A stretch of 64,000 nt of DNA from Pseudidiomarina indica (GTDB lineage Bacteria > Pseudomonadota > Gammaproteobacteria > Enterobacterales > Alteromonadaceae). Under the pieces are notes generated by a model that was not told the DNA's origin, did not search any database, and worked only from the letters and a program-made list of their open reading frames with translations. The stretch spans positions 29,299 to 93,298 of the forward strand of contig NZ_FMXN01000009.1 of NCBI RefSeq assembly GCF_900104245.1, read 5' to 3'. Below are positions 51,735-60,827 of the stretch, in pieces; within the stretch, counting starts at the first letter, position 1, and the number at the start of each line of letters is the position of its first letter. A program made the position numbers and the translations under genes.

Positions 51735-52864
51735 TCGTTTTCCACCTTGTCAGCACGGACTTTGGCGCCCGGTTGCAACAGCGATAATCCTTCAACCACA
51801 ACTCGATCACCCACGGCGACCCCTTGCTGAATTAATTGGCGATTACCAACTCGCACGCCCAACACCACTTCACGCGGTTGGACGGTGTCATTGGCATCCA
51901 CCACATACACCACCGAGTGTTTGCCCGATTGCATCACCGCTCGCTGCGGCACAGCAATGGCATCGGTCACATCAATGCGAGGTAGTTGTACCCGCACAAA
52001 TTGCCCCGGTAATAGCACCATGTCTGGGTTTGGAATCACCGCCCGCGCTTCAATGGTGCCGGTTTCGGTATCTACGGTCCGACTCACATAATCGATAAAG
52101 CCCTCTAACGGGTGCACCGTGCCATCTTGCCGAATCAATTGCACACTAGGCATGCTTTCAGCCGTTCCGTCCACCGAGGTATTGGCCAATAAATAGCGTG
52201 CAGCAATGTCGTTTTCACCCACCGAAAAATTCACATACAAGGGATCTAAGCGCGTGATAATCGCCAATACTTCGCCTTCACTCACAATGTTCCCCGGCGA
52301 GATGCGCTCGCGGCTGGCGACGCCATCAATAGGAGCGCGAACATCGGTATAGCCAAACCGCAATTCCGCATCGCGAACACTGGCTTGAACGGCCGCCAGT
52401 TCAGCTTCTGCTTGCTCATAAGTAGATTGAGACTTATCGCGGTCACGACCACTAATGGCACCGTCAGAAAATAGGTTTTCAACCCGCTCCCAATCCCGCT
52501 TAGCGGCACTGTACGCAGCTTCAGCGCTGGTTAAATCAGAACGAGCACGCTGCAATTCCACTTCATAGGGCGCTTTTTCAATGCTAAACATCAACTGGTC
52601 TTTGGTGACCAATTGCCCTTCTTCAAAGTGTCGTGATTCCAGCAGCCCCTCAACCCGAGCGCGCACCTCTGACACCATCGAGCCCTCGGTATTACCAGGG
52701 AATGTTCGTTCCAGTTGTAGGTGTTCGGCTTGAGCCTCCACCACCAAAACCCGTGGCAAGGTTTCTTGAACTTCAACCAACGCGGCATCACTTTCTGAGC
52801 ACGCGCTCAGCAGCGGCAGTAAACAAGCTGCGACGGTAAGTTGAATGAAGGAGAATTTAGTCAT
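51731..52864 (-). CDS. RND efflux membrane-fusion lipoprotein (AcrA/MexA-like)
   Basis: A 377-residue periplasmic adaptor: lipobox LLPLLSAC, a lipoyl/barrel-sandwich domain split by a helical hairpin (residues about 95-165), and beta-barrel domains (GNIVSEGEVLAIITRLDPLYV, QFVRVQLPRI). It bridges the pump and the outer-membrane channel. AAGGA is 7 bases before the ATG. No regulator (TetR/AcrR) flanks the pair in the window. Confidence 0.94.
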   Translation of the reverse strand: MTKFSFIQLTVAACLLPLLSACSESDAALVEVQETLPRVLVVEAQAEHLQLERTFPGNTEGSMVSEVRARVEGLLESRHFEEGQLVTKDQLMFSIEKAPYEVELQRARSDLTSAEAAYSAAKRDWERVENLFSDGAISGRDRDKSQSTYEQAEAELAAVQASVRDAELRFGYTDVRAPIDGVASRERISPGNIVSEGEVLAIITRLDPLYVNFSVGENDIAARYLLANTSVDGTAESMPSVQLIRQDGTVHPLEGFIDYVSRTVDTETGTIEARAVIPNPDMVLLPGQFVRVQLPRIDVTDAIAVPQRAVMQSGKHSVVYVVDANDTVQPREVVLGVRVGNRQLIQQGVAVGDRVVVEGLSLLQPGAKVRADKVENE

Positions 52865-53069
52865 GATGCGTCCTTAGCAAACATACGGATATGCGATAGT
52901 CTACTCAGCTCATGCGCTTAATGCCGTTGAATTTACCGCCCCTTTACAAAAAACATTTACAATCTAAAGATTCGCGCTGAGAACAAGAGACCCCTTCCAA
53001 TTTGTCGTACAATGTCATTGTAGAGCATTAATTCATTTGTACCGCCTATTCCAAAAGATAAGGTTATTC

Positions 53070-54557
53070 ATGTTTGAAAAAATGAGACTCGAGTGGTTCT
53101 CCAACATTAGAGGCGACCTACTCGCAGGGACTGTCGTTGCTTTAGCCTTGATTCCTGAAGCTATCGCATTTTCTATTATTGCAGGGGTCGACCCTAAAGT
53201 TGGCTTATATGCCTCCTTCTGTATTGCCGTCATTATTGCCTTTGTGGGCGGCCGCCCTGGAATGATCTCGGCCGCCACGGGCGCCATGGCCTTGTTAATG
53301 GTGACCTTGGTCAAAGAGCATGGCCTGCAATATTTATTGGCTGCCACCTTATTAACCGGCGTCTTTCAAATTGCAGCGGGTTACTTAAAGCTTGGCAACC
53401 TCATGCGCTTTGTCTCAAGTTCGGTCGTTACCGGCTTTGTGAATGCCTTAGCCATTTTAATCTTCATGGCCCAATTGCCCGAGCTCACTAACGTGACTTG
53501 GCATGTGTATGCCATGACCGCAGCGGGGCTCGGGATTATCTACTTATTCCCCTATGTGCCGGTGATTGGCAAAATGCTCCCTTCCCCCCTTGTGTGCATC
53601 ATTACTCTGACCGCTGTGGCGATGCTGTTTGGCATTGATATCCGTACCGTGGGAGACATGGGTGAGTTGCCCGACACGCTGCCAATTTTCTTATGGCCGG
53701 ATGTGCCATTGAATTTTGAAACCCTGAAAATCATTTTGCCTTACTCGCTCGGTCTTGCTGTAGTGGGCTTACTAGAGTCCATGATGACCGCCACCATCGT
53801 TGATGATTTAACCGATACCGAAAGTGATCGTAATCGGGAGTGTAAGGGGCAAGGCATCGCAAACATTGGTGCCGGCTTAATGGGCGGTATGGCTGGCTGT
53901 GCCATGATCGGTCAATCCATTATCAACGTGAAATCAGGCGGCCGCGGCCGTTTATCCACCTTTTTTGCCGGTGCACTCCTGCTGGTGTTAGTGGTGTTTT
54001 TAGGGGATTTAATTGGTCAGATTCCCATGGCGGCCTTGGTGGCAGTCATGATCATGGTTTCCATTGGGACTTTCTCATGGACATCGGTGAAAAACTTAAG
54101 AAGCTACCCGATTTCCACCAATATTGTGATGATTGCAACGGTCGTGGTTGTGGTGTTTACCCATAACCTAGCTATTGGCGTGCTGGTTGGTGTGTTGTTA
54201 GCTACCTTGTTCTTTGCCAATAAAATTGGCCGTTTTATGGTGGTGAAAACCACCTCTACGGAAGAAAACTCGCGGACTTACCAAGTAATTGGACAAGTGT
54301 TTTTTGCCTCATCCGAGCAATTTATCAACGCCTTTGATTTCAAAGAAGTGGTTGATAAAGTGACCATTGACTTAACCCAAGCCCATTTTTGGGATGTCAC
54401 CGCCGTGTTATCACTCGATAAAGTAGTGATGAAGTTCCGTCGCGCAGGGGTTGAAACAGAAATCATCGGAATGAATGAAGCGACCGTAACCATTGTGGAT
54501 AAATTCGGCACCCACCATGACCCCGCAGAAGTTGAAAAGCTGATGAGCAAGGGATAA
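53070..54557 (+). CDS. SulP-family anion transporter with STAS domain
   Basis: A 495-residue transporter. The SulP signature [20 protein letters not shown] is at residues 14-33; about 12-14 helices follow, and the cytosolic C-terminus is a STAS domain ([21 protein letters not shown]) ending in an IGMNE-type segment. SulP proteins carry sulfate, bicarbonate or other anions with Na+ or H+. The start is ATG 53070 with AAGG 6 bases upstream. Followed 11 bases later by a Usp gene, a recurrent pairing for SulP bicarbonate/sulfate transporters. Substrate not determined. Confidence 0.93.
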   Translation: MFEKMRLEWFSNIRGDLLAGTVVALALIPEAIAFSIIAGVDPKVGLYASFCIAVIIAFVGGRPGMISAATGAMALLMVTLVKEHGLQYLLAATLLTGVFQIAAGYLKLGNLMRFVSSSVVTGFVNALAILIFMAQLPELTNVTWHVYAMTAAGLGIIYLFPYVPVIGKMLPSPLVCIITLTAVAMLFGIDIRTVGDMGELPDTLPIFLWPDVPLNFETLKIILPYSLGLAVVGLLESMMTATIVDDLTDTESDRNRECKGQGIANIGAGLMGGMAGCAMIGQSIINVKSGGRGRLSTFFAGALLLVLVVFLGDLIGQIPMAALVAVMIMVSIGTFSWTSVKNLRSYPISTNIVMIATVVVVVFTHNLAIGVLVGVLLATLFFANKIGRFMVVKTTSTEENSRTYQVIGQVFFASSEQFINAFDFKEVVDKVTIDLTQAHFWDVTAVLSLDKVVMKFRRAGVETEIIGMNEATVTIVDKFGTHHDPAEVEKLMSKG

Positions 54558-54568
54558 GGAGAAAACAC

Positions 54569-55420
54569 ATGAATCACATCATTGCCTGCGTTGACGGCAC
54601 CACCCATTCCGATGGGTTGTGCACAGCAGCATGCTGGGCGGCCCAACAGCTTGAACAACCCATCGTCCTGCTGCAAGCGATTGAAAAAAGCTACACGCCT
54701 GTACCGGAAGATTACAGTGGGGCCATTGGGCTAGGCGCGCGTTCGTCACTGCTGCATGAAATGATTGAGTTGGACGAAGCTCGCAGCAAGATCGCCTTAT
54801 CGCTGGGTAAAGAAGTGCTCACTCACTCTGAGCAGTTTCTGGCCCAAGCAGGGTGCCGCAACGTTGAGAAAGTACAACGCCACAGTGGCTTAGCAGAAGC
54901 AATTCATGACCTTGAGCAGGATGCTCAACTGCTGGTGTTAGGCCGCCCCAGTAACCTCTCAAAACGTGCCTTTAAAGCACATGGCTCCCAACTTGAGCAA
55001 ATCATTCGCCAAGTACACACGCCAGTGTTCCTGGTGAACGATACCTTTCAAGCGCCGCAAAGCTTTATGATCGCTTATGATGGCCGTGCGACAGCCGATA
55101 AAGCCGTCCAGCGCATTATTGAAAGCAAGTTGTTGCGTGGCTTAACCTGTCATTTGGTGGCGGTCGAAAACAACGTGGCCGAACTCGAGCAAAAGTTTCA
55201 AGACACTCAAGCTCAGTTAACGCAAAGTGGCTTTCAGGTTCATGCCAGTTTGCTGGAAGGGCGGATTGCAGACACCCTGATGCAATACACCCGTGACAAC
55301 AATATTGGCGTTATGGTGATGGGGTGTTTTTCGCGTTCCAAATTGGCGAGCGTCTTTTTGGGAAGTAACACTATTAAAATGATTGAGTCATCAACCATTC
55401 CGCTCATTATCGTTCGCTAA
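54569..55420 (+). CDS. Tandem universal stress protein (UspA family)
   Basis: A 283-residue cytosolic protein with two UspA domains (about 1-150 and 160-283). The second ends with [22 protein letters not shown], an ATP-binding-like GxGxnS/T motif variant (GCFSRSK). AAGGAG precedes the ATG. Operon with the SulP gene suggests that it senses or regulates that transporter, but no direct evidence is visible. Confidence 0.9.
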   Translation: MNHIIACVDGTTHSDGLCTAACWAAQQLEQPIVLLQAIEKSYTPVPEDYSGAIGLGARSSLLHEMIELDEARSKIALSLGKEVLTHSEQFLAQAGCRNVEKVQRHSGLAEAIHDLEQDAQLLVLGRPSNLSKRAFKAHGSQLEQIIRQVHTPVFLVNDTFQAPQSFMIAYDGRATADKAVQRIIESKLLRGLTCHLVAVENNVAELEQKFQDTQAQLTQSGFQVHASLLEGRIADTLMQYTRDNNIGVMVMGCFSRSKLASVFLGSNTIKMIESSTIPLIIVR

Positions 55421-55437
55421 CCAAGAGAGCCACCGGC

Positions 55438-55887
55438 ATGCAAATTTGGGTCGATGCCGACGCTTGCCCTAGCGTCATTAAAGACATCCTGTATCGGGCG
55501 GCCGAGCGCAAACAGTTGTTGTTAACGCTGGTCGCCAACCAACTGTTACGTACCCCGCCTTCCAAATACATTAAAAGCTTGAAGGTGGGAGCTGGCTTTG
55601 ATGTTGCGGACAACGAAATTGTGCGTCTTTGCCAAGCCGGGGATTTGGTGATCACGGCCGACATTCCATTGGCCGCCGAAGTCATTGCCAAAGGTGGATT
55701 CGTTCTCACTCCGCGCGGCGAGCGCCTCACCCAAGACAATATTGGGGAGCGCCTGAACCTGCGCGACTTCATGGACACGCTACGCAGCAGCGGTACCCAA
55801 ACCGGCGGGCCACCCCCACTGCACCAACGCGACCGCATGGCCTTCGCCAATGCTTTAGATAAAATACTGGCAAGTCTCCCGCCCTAG
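55438..55887 (+). CDS. YaiI/YqxD family protein (DUF188)
   Basis: A 149-residue protein with the family signature [16 protein letters not shown] at the N-terminus and [17 protein letters not shown]. The fold resembles PIN-like nucleases with conserved acidic residues, but activity is not established. It follows the Usp gene by 17 bases and is convergent with the vWA operon. Confidence 0.93.
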   Translation: MQIWVDADACPSVIKDILYRAAERKQLLLTLVANQLLRTPPSKYIKSLKVGAGFDVADNEIVRLCQAGDLVITADIPLAAEVIAKGGFVLTPRGERLTQDNIGERLNLRDFMDTLRSSGTQTGGPPPLHQRDRMAFANALDKILASLPP

Positions 55888-55890
55888 GGA

Positions 55891-56844
55891 TTACATATTT
55901 AAGCCAACAAAAGCGCCGCGGTTTCGTTTAGCAACGGCTTGCATCAGGGTCGCAAAACCGCGCGCATTTTGGGGTGTGGCGAAATAGAACCCGATGCCAT
56001 GAATCCGAAAGATAGGCTCCCCGTTGGGGCCGGCATTGGCTGCTGTAATATTTCGTACCACGTTATCGAGCCCCGCCGTTGAATAGTCATCACCAAACAC
56101 ATATAAACTCACTTTGCCGGATTGCCCTTTGTACTCATTCAGAGCTTTCAGAATACCGCGCTCTGGAAACGAGCCGCCCCCAACAAAGCTGCTCATTCGT
56201 TCGAGCGCTCGTGTCCGCATGGATGCCGTATCATTTAACCATTTTCCAGCTTGCGAACGATACAAATAATCGCCATCCGCATTCATAATTTGGAAGCCTT
56301 TCATTTGCGGATGGTTGTTTAACACATCGCTCACCACTCGCATCACCTTCTGCCATTTGCCACCGCCGGCCATGGAACCAGAGTTATCGATAACGAAGAT
56401 GACATAGTCCGCATCAGTTGGAATCCCGCCCACTTCTTCACTGGGTTCATCGGTGCTGTCAGGCACCCTCAAACGAGCTGTTTCACGGCGTATTTCTTCC
56501 CGCAATGATTGTGCTTGTTGCTGCAATTGTTGAATGGTTTGCTGGGCGCGAGGAATGGAAGAATCTAAATTTTGCTGCTCGTCGGTGATGGATGCCGTTT
56601 TTGCCTGGGCTTGGCGCAATTCTTCTTGTTTATCCAACAATGCTCCCTGCAAGGTTTCAACGGACAGCTGGGCTGCTTGGACTTGTTCCAGCAGGATACT
56701 GAGCTGTTCAGGCCCTTGATGTTCATCGGTGTCACCATTTTTCGCCAACAAAATCAGCAACACCACAGCGCCAAATGCACAGGAAATAATATCCAGGAAG
56801 GACAGGGTGAATACTTCAATGGGTGGACGTTGTAGTTTTCGCAT
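55891..56844 (-). CDS. Membrane-anchored von Willebrand A protein 2 of the vWA-ExbB operon
   Basis: A 317-residue protein. One N-terminal helix (about residues 10-30) contains SFLDIISCAFGAVVLLILL, with the Asp at the start of the helix as in ExbD/TolR/MotB; a coiled-coil Gln/Glu-rich linker (about 45-125) leads to a periplasmic vWA domain. Its MIDAS is intact (FVIDNSGSMAGGG; VFGDDYS), so it should bind a divalent ion and a partner protein. There is no OmpA-like peptidoglycan-binding domain. The start is ATG 56842-56844, overlapping the upstream stop (TAATG), with GGAG 8 bases before. Last gene of the operon. Confidence 0.9.
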   Translation of the reverse strand: MRKLQRPPIEVFTLSFLDIISCAFGAVVLLILLAKNGDTDEHQGPEQLSILLEQVQAAQLSVETLQGALLDKQEELRQAQAKTASITDEQQNLDSSIPRAQQTIQQLQQQAQSLREEIRRETARLRVPDSTDEPSEEVGGIPTDADYVIFVIDNSGSMAGGGKWQKVMRVVSDVLNNHPQMKGFQIMNADGDYLYRSQAGKWLNDTASMRTRALERMSSFVGGGSFPERGILKALNEYKGQSGKVSLYVFGDDYSTAGLDNVVRNITAANAGPNGEPIFRIHGIGFYFATPQNARGFATLMQAVAKRNRGAFVGLNM

Positions 56845-57905
56845 TAGGGCCACTCCGATGCCGGTGACAAGAAAGTCCCGTAAGTGCTATTCGCCCATTC
56901 CCAATAGAGCGCTGATGCATGGGGATCGCCTTCAATCGGTAGCAGAATAATATTCATGGTAACGTTCTTCGGAAAGCGCTGTGCAGTGGCAACTAGCAGC
57001 TCTTGGCGGCACACCGAAGAAATCGATTTGCTGGAGCGAAAAATATTACGACATTTCAGCGATAAGCCATCTCCTAAGGTGGGTAACCCATCCGTTATTA
57101 AGTAGACGTCGGTAATTTGATTATTAATTCGAAAGAGTTCTGCTAATCCCACCTGTAAATTGGTGCCGCCATCGGGCACCACGGCGCCCAAATCACTCAC
57201 AATGGCACGCATCGATGCTGTCAGCTTCGGGCTATTACGATCATTCTTCCCTAACCGCTTGGCATCTTCTGAAAACGTCACCACCGTGACGCGTGAATCA
57301 TCGGGTACCCGCGCCAGCAGCCACTTTGCCGTTCGAATGGTTCGTTGCCACTTGGCCGTTTGCACACGTTGAGCATCGGATAAAGCAAGGTAGCGCAACA
57401 CCTCCACCAAGTTATCCCCCATCATGGAAGCTGACTTATCCACCAAGATCCCAATCTGCTTGCCTTCCACCTTCATGCCGGTGATATAGTTTTGATTGCC
57501 CGTTCCTGACAGCGCTACGGCATCCGAAGGGGTGGGCAGTTTCGCCATGGCCGCCAGTTGTTGTTCTAAGTTAGCGACCACAGCCATTTCATTGGCAATG
57601 TTTTGCAATAGCTTGGCTTGCTGGCTTTCGGTTTCAGATTGTCCCTGCTCACTTGCTTCTTGCTCCGCCGTTTCCATGGCAATAAGCTCATTGATTTCAT
57701 CCAACGACTGCTGCAATTGCACCACTTCGGTCTGGCCCGCCGCCAATTCTGCTTGGAGTTTTTCCAGTTGTTCGGTGGGATCCGTGGTATGAGCTTTAAA
57801 TTTGATGACAATTAAGATCAGAAGCACCGCGCCCAAGCCACAGGCTAACGCATCCAGCAAGGAGGTGAGGCCAAAGTTAGGGTCGCTGCGCTTGAATTTT
57901 CTCAT
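56844..57905 (-). CDS. Membrane-anchored von Willebrand A protein 1 of the vWA-ExbB operon
   Basis: A 353-residue paralog-like partner of the next gene. Helix (about 15-36) with SLLDALACGLGAVLLILIV, again ending SLLD..ACGxGAV; coiled-coil segment rich in Gln/Glu (about 40-120); vWA domain with complete MIDAS (ILVDKSASMMGDN, PDGGTNLQVG, LITDGLPTLGDG). The Asp/Cys membrane pattern is shared with vWA protein 2, so the two may form a heterodimeric plug inside the ExbB-type channel. It starts 9 bases after the channel gene. No family name recognised. Confidence 0.9.
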   Translation of the reverse strand: MRKFKRSDPNFGLTSLLDALACGLGAVLLILIVIKFKAHTTDPTEQLEKLQAELAAGQTEVVQLQQSLDEINELIAMETAEQEASEQGQSETESQQAKLLQNIANEMAVVANLEQQLAAMAKLPTPSDAVALSGTGNQNYITGMKVEGKQIGILVDKSASMMGDNLVEVLRYLALSDAQRVQTAKWQRTIRTAKWLLARVPDDSRVTVVTFSEDAKRLGKNDRNSPKLTASMRAIVSDLGAVVPDGGTNLQVGLAELFRINNQITDVYLITDGLPTLGDGLSLKCRNIFRSSKSISSVCRQELLVATAQRFPKNVTMNIILLPIEGDPHASALYWEWANSTYGTFLSPASEWP

Positions 57906-57914
57906 CGCTCGCCG

Positions 57915-58688
57915 TTACTCGTGAAGATGAGCCAGCAAGTGTCGCTCACAAGAATCTTTGGTCTTTAATACCATTTCATCTTGGCGACCATTCAGTAAAT
58001 GCAGCAAAAACATCAGAATCAAGGAAATAAAAATCCCCACCAAGGTTGAGTTGAAAGCTACCCCTAAATATTCCACCATACCGGTAATATCCCCGCCGCT
58101 AATGGCTTTATCTGCACTACTTAAGGCGGAGCCAATCCCGCGCACCGTGCCAATAAACCCGATGGAGGGCACCGCCCAAGTAATGTACTTGATCATGCTG
58201 TTGCCGCTTTCTAGGGAAGCCGCTAAGGAATCCACACTGGATTCAATGGCATCAGCTGCGTGTTGCACGTTACCGGTGTTTTTAAAACGGCGAATACAGT
58301 TGATCCAGGTGGCCATAGCGGGGTTTTCACGATAAGACGAACTTTCTAATTCGGTGAGCGCCGCTTGCAGATCAAGGGCCGCTGACTTGTCATGCGCAGC
58401 CAGAAAGTCTTGCGTATAAATGGCTTCCTCGTCAATCAGCTTCACCAGTTTGTAGCCCATCAGGAACAAACAGTAGAACATGAGTGAGATACAAATTTGT
58501 TGCTCCGGGTCTTTCAAAATCACCCAAATATTTTTTTGTGCTTCCGAGCCATAAGCGACCATTGCCGCAGTCGCATTTGGGTGAATCACCCCCACATAAA
58601 CTAAATGAACCACGGTAAAACTGGCTAACAGCACCAGCACAGAAACCCATATTTGGGGGTTCATGCTGGGGTTGGGATTTTTCTTCAT
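57915..58688 (-). CDS. MotA/TolQ/ExbB-family proton channel subunit
   Basis: A 257-residue membrane protein with four predicted helices (about 13-35, 63-82, 168-190, 208-232). The TolQ/ExbB core is WAVPSIGFIGTVRGIGSAL and GVAFNSTLVGIFISLIL. Between helices 2 and 3 is a cytosolic loop of about 85 residues. Family members form pentamers around two ExbD/MotB-type helices and use the proton gradient to drive motion of the partner. Directly followed by two vWA proteins with ExbD-like helices, which would be those partners here. Confidence 0.92.
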   Translation of the reverse strand: MKKNPNPSMNPQIWVSVLVLLASFTVVHLVYVGVIHPNATAAMVAYGSEAQKNIWVILKDPEQQICISLMFYCLFLMGYKLVKLIDEEAIYTQDFLAAHDKSAALDLQAALTELESSSYRENPAMATWINCIRRFKNTGNVQHAADAIESSVDSLAASLESGNSMIKYITWAVPSIGFIGTVRGIGSALSSADKAISGGDITGMVEYLGVAFNSTLVGIFISLILMFLLHLLNGRQDEMVLKTKDSCERHLLAHLHE

Positions 58689-58700
58689 GCTTATGCCCTA

Positions 58701-58808
58701 CTAAATATTGGTTGGGAAATCTTGCGGCGCATCCAACGACACAAAATACGCGGCCGCACTGGCAGCTAATAGTAACAATACAACGGCGACAACAATTTTA
58801 CGTTTCAT
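58701..58808 (-). CDS. 35-residue membrane peptide in the vWA-ExbB operon
   Basis: A leftward frame from ATG 58806-58808 to TAG 58701-58703 begins MKRK, continues with a hydrophobic helix (IVVAVVLLLLAASAAAYFV) and ends in a short polar tail. An AGGGG ribosome-binding site is 6 bases upstream. It lies in the 9-base gap after the FGE-like gene and 12 bases before the channel gene, in register with the operon, so it is very likely a real small protein. It could assist channel assembly, as small membrane proteins often do. Confidence 0.7.
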   Translation of the reverse strand: MKRKIVVAVVLLLLAASAAAYFVSLDAPQDFPTNI

Positions 58809-58817
58809 GGTATTCCC

Positions 58818-60800
58818 CTATTCATCATACCGTGCAATGCGAAACCCGATATCCGCTTCACCCTGGCGGCCACTGGTACGAGCCGCGGTGCGCAACTCCT
58901 GCAATCGACCCGAGAGGTAAGAGGCCCCTTTCACCACATGGGTAGTCCCTTGTGCAACACCCGTATAGTCCATCATGACTCCGGACGTGGCCGGTTGCAC
59001 CACGGAATAAAAGTCATGCACCCATTCACGCACGTTGCCGTCCAGATCATAAAAGCCGGCTTGGTTGGCCGAGAAACTCCCAACCGGTGCTCGCTCAGCA
59101 TAGCCATCCTGATAGTCTTTAAAAATGAAGGTTTGCTGACCGCGGCGTGATTCATCCGAAAAATTTCCTTGCTGCTCACGCATGCGATCTGTCGAACCCC
59201 AGACGTATTTTGTCGGGCTCGCACGATTCGCCAACTTTGCAATAAACTCCCATTCGGCCTCGGTGGGCAATCGATACCCTCGTGCTTGCGGCATAAAGCC
59301 AACCACCTGTTGGTTTTGGATTACGTAAAACGGTTCTAACCCTTCTTGCTCGCTGAGCCAATTCGTGTAGGCCGCCGCTTCATCCCAGCTGACCTGTGTG
59401 ACCGGCAGGTTTGAGCTGGCAGCGCCCGGTTTAAACTGCGCAAACTGTGCTTCAGTAATTTCATGGCGGGACACCCAAATCGATCGCGAAAAATCCACCT
59501 GCACTTGGTGCTCATTCGGACTACGCCCCACCTCATTTCGCGGTGACCCCATGGTGAAAGCCGTGGGTTTCAACTTCAACATTTGAATGCCCAAGGTTTC
59601 CACAAACAGCGGTTGGCCTTCCTTGCGGCGTGCCTCAAACTCTTGCAGCATCTCCGCGCTCACAGTGATGGTTTGGCGCGCATTTGGAGTAATGTTGCGA
59701 GTAACGGTACGATATCCTGACTTTCTAAACTCAAGCGATGTTGGAATGGTTTGTAGCGACAACTCTAACGGCGTCTGCCCCACGCTTTTGCCTGCCACAA
59801 ACACCTCGGCAGGGATGTTCGACGTAACGTTGACCTTGGCGATTTCGGGCTCCAATTTAAAACGGATGGCCCGCTGTTCACCGGGAGCTAAGGTGAGCTT
59901 TTTAGTGGCGCTGATATAGCCTTGTTTTTCGTAGCGCACTAGGTGCTCCACGTTAGCGTCGACGCTGGCAGGACTGCTTCTGGGCGTGCCACTAATGAAT
60001 AGTGCGCCGTCACTAGGTTCTGCTTGCACCCGCAACTGCCCTTGTTCAGGCTGAAGTAGGTAATGACGTGTTGGAGTTGGCTGTGAGCGATGCACAGGCA
60101 ACGTATCCTGCACACTTTGATACCCATCAAGCCGAACCTCGATGGGGTAATCCCCCCCCTGCTTCGGCAATGACAACGGGGTTTGTCCCACCAAGCTGCC
60201 TTCCATGTAAACCGAGGCACCGGCAGGTTCTGTTTGAATTTGCAGGGTGCCAGCAATAGGTTGCAGGGTCAGTTGCTGCTGCAACTCCCCCGCGATTTCA
60301 GCTGTCATTGTTTGCTGAGCAATTTGATAATAAGGATGCTGAGCAGCCACTTGATATTGGCCTGGAGCAAAGGTGGTGGTGAGAGTCGCGCCGGTGTGCA
60401 CCCGAGTGCCATCCACCCACCACTCCATGTTTTCATGCGCCGGTTCAGTGGTCAGCACCACCGTTGCAGGCATCGGCTCCAATTCCACCTCTAGCACTTG
60501 ACTGGCGTGCACATCTAAGCGGAGATCTTGGGCTTGATACTTGTCAGCCGAAACCCGAATAACCCCTGTGGTTCCTAATAAAAACACAGAATCACCGCGA
60601 CTAAAACCGGTTCCCTCGATAAAACGGAACTGTTGAGTTGCTGCAGCGTCGGCAGGCAACACCTTCACCTTGAAGCCATTCACCAAGAATAACCAACTGA
60701 GATAACCAAGAATGATGGCCGTTCCCAGCACCACCACAATTGTCACCGCAATTCGGTGGCGGGCTTTGGCTTTATTAATGGCAGCATCAATACTATTCAA
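58818..60800 (-). CDS. PEGA-domain protein with C-terminal sulfatase-modifying-factor (FGE) fold lacking the catalytic Cys
   Basis: A 660-residue type II membrane protein: one helix (about 17-40), then beta-rich periplasmic repeats including PEGA domains (about 185-235: GASVYMEGSLVGQTPLSL; about 340-385: EVFVAGKSVGQTPLELS), then an FGE/SUMF1 fold (about 430-660: GYRLPTEAEWEF, FYDLDGNVREWVHDFY, GASYLSGR, IGFRIARYDE). In active FGE a Cys pair binds copper near the end; here the stretch reads LRTAARTSG with no Cys, so formylglycine formation is unlikely. The start is TTG 60798-60800 with AAGGAGAG upstream. Likely a structural or protein-binding role. Confidence 0.88.
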   Translation of the reverse strand: MNSIDAAINKAKARHRIAVTIVVVLGTAIILGYLSWLFLVNGFKVKVLPADAAATQQFRFIEGTGFSRGDSVFLLGTTGVIRVSADKYQAQDLRLDVHASQVLEVELEPMPATVVLTTEPAHENMEWWVDGTRVHTGATLTTTFAPGQYQVAAQHPYYQIAQQTMTAEIAGELQQQLTLQPIAGTLQIQTEPAGASVYMEGSLVGQTPLSLPKQGGDYPIEVRLDGYQSVQDTLPVHRSQPTPTRHYLLQPEQGQLRVQAEPSDGALFISGTPRSSPASVDANVEHLVRYEKQGYISATKKLTLAPGEQRAIRFKLEPEIAKVNVTSNIPAEVFVAGKSVGQTPLELSLQTIPTSLEFRKSGYRTVTRNITPNARQTITVSAEMLQEFEARRKEGQPLFVETLGIQMLKLKPTAFTMGSPRNEVGRSPNEHQVQVDFSRSIWVSRHEITEAQFAQFKPGAASSNLPVTQVSWDEAAAYTNWLSEQEGLEPFYVIQNQQVVGFMPQARGYRLPTEAEWEFIAKLANRASPTKYVWGSTDRMREQQGNFSDESRRGQQTFIFKDYQDGYAERAPVGSFSANQAGFYDLDGNVREWVHDFYSVVQPATSGVMMDYTGVAQGTTHVVKGASYLSGRLQELRTAARTSGRQGEADIGFRIARYDE

Positions 60801-60827
60801 GCCACTCTCCTTTGATAAGATTTGCGG

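Noticed and set aside
58818..60800. Active formylglycine-generating enzyme
   Set aside because: Catalytic Cys are missing and no sulfatase gene is in the window.
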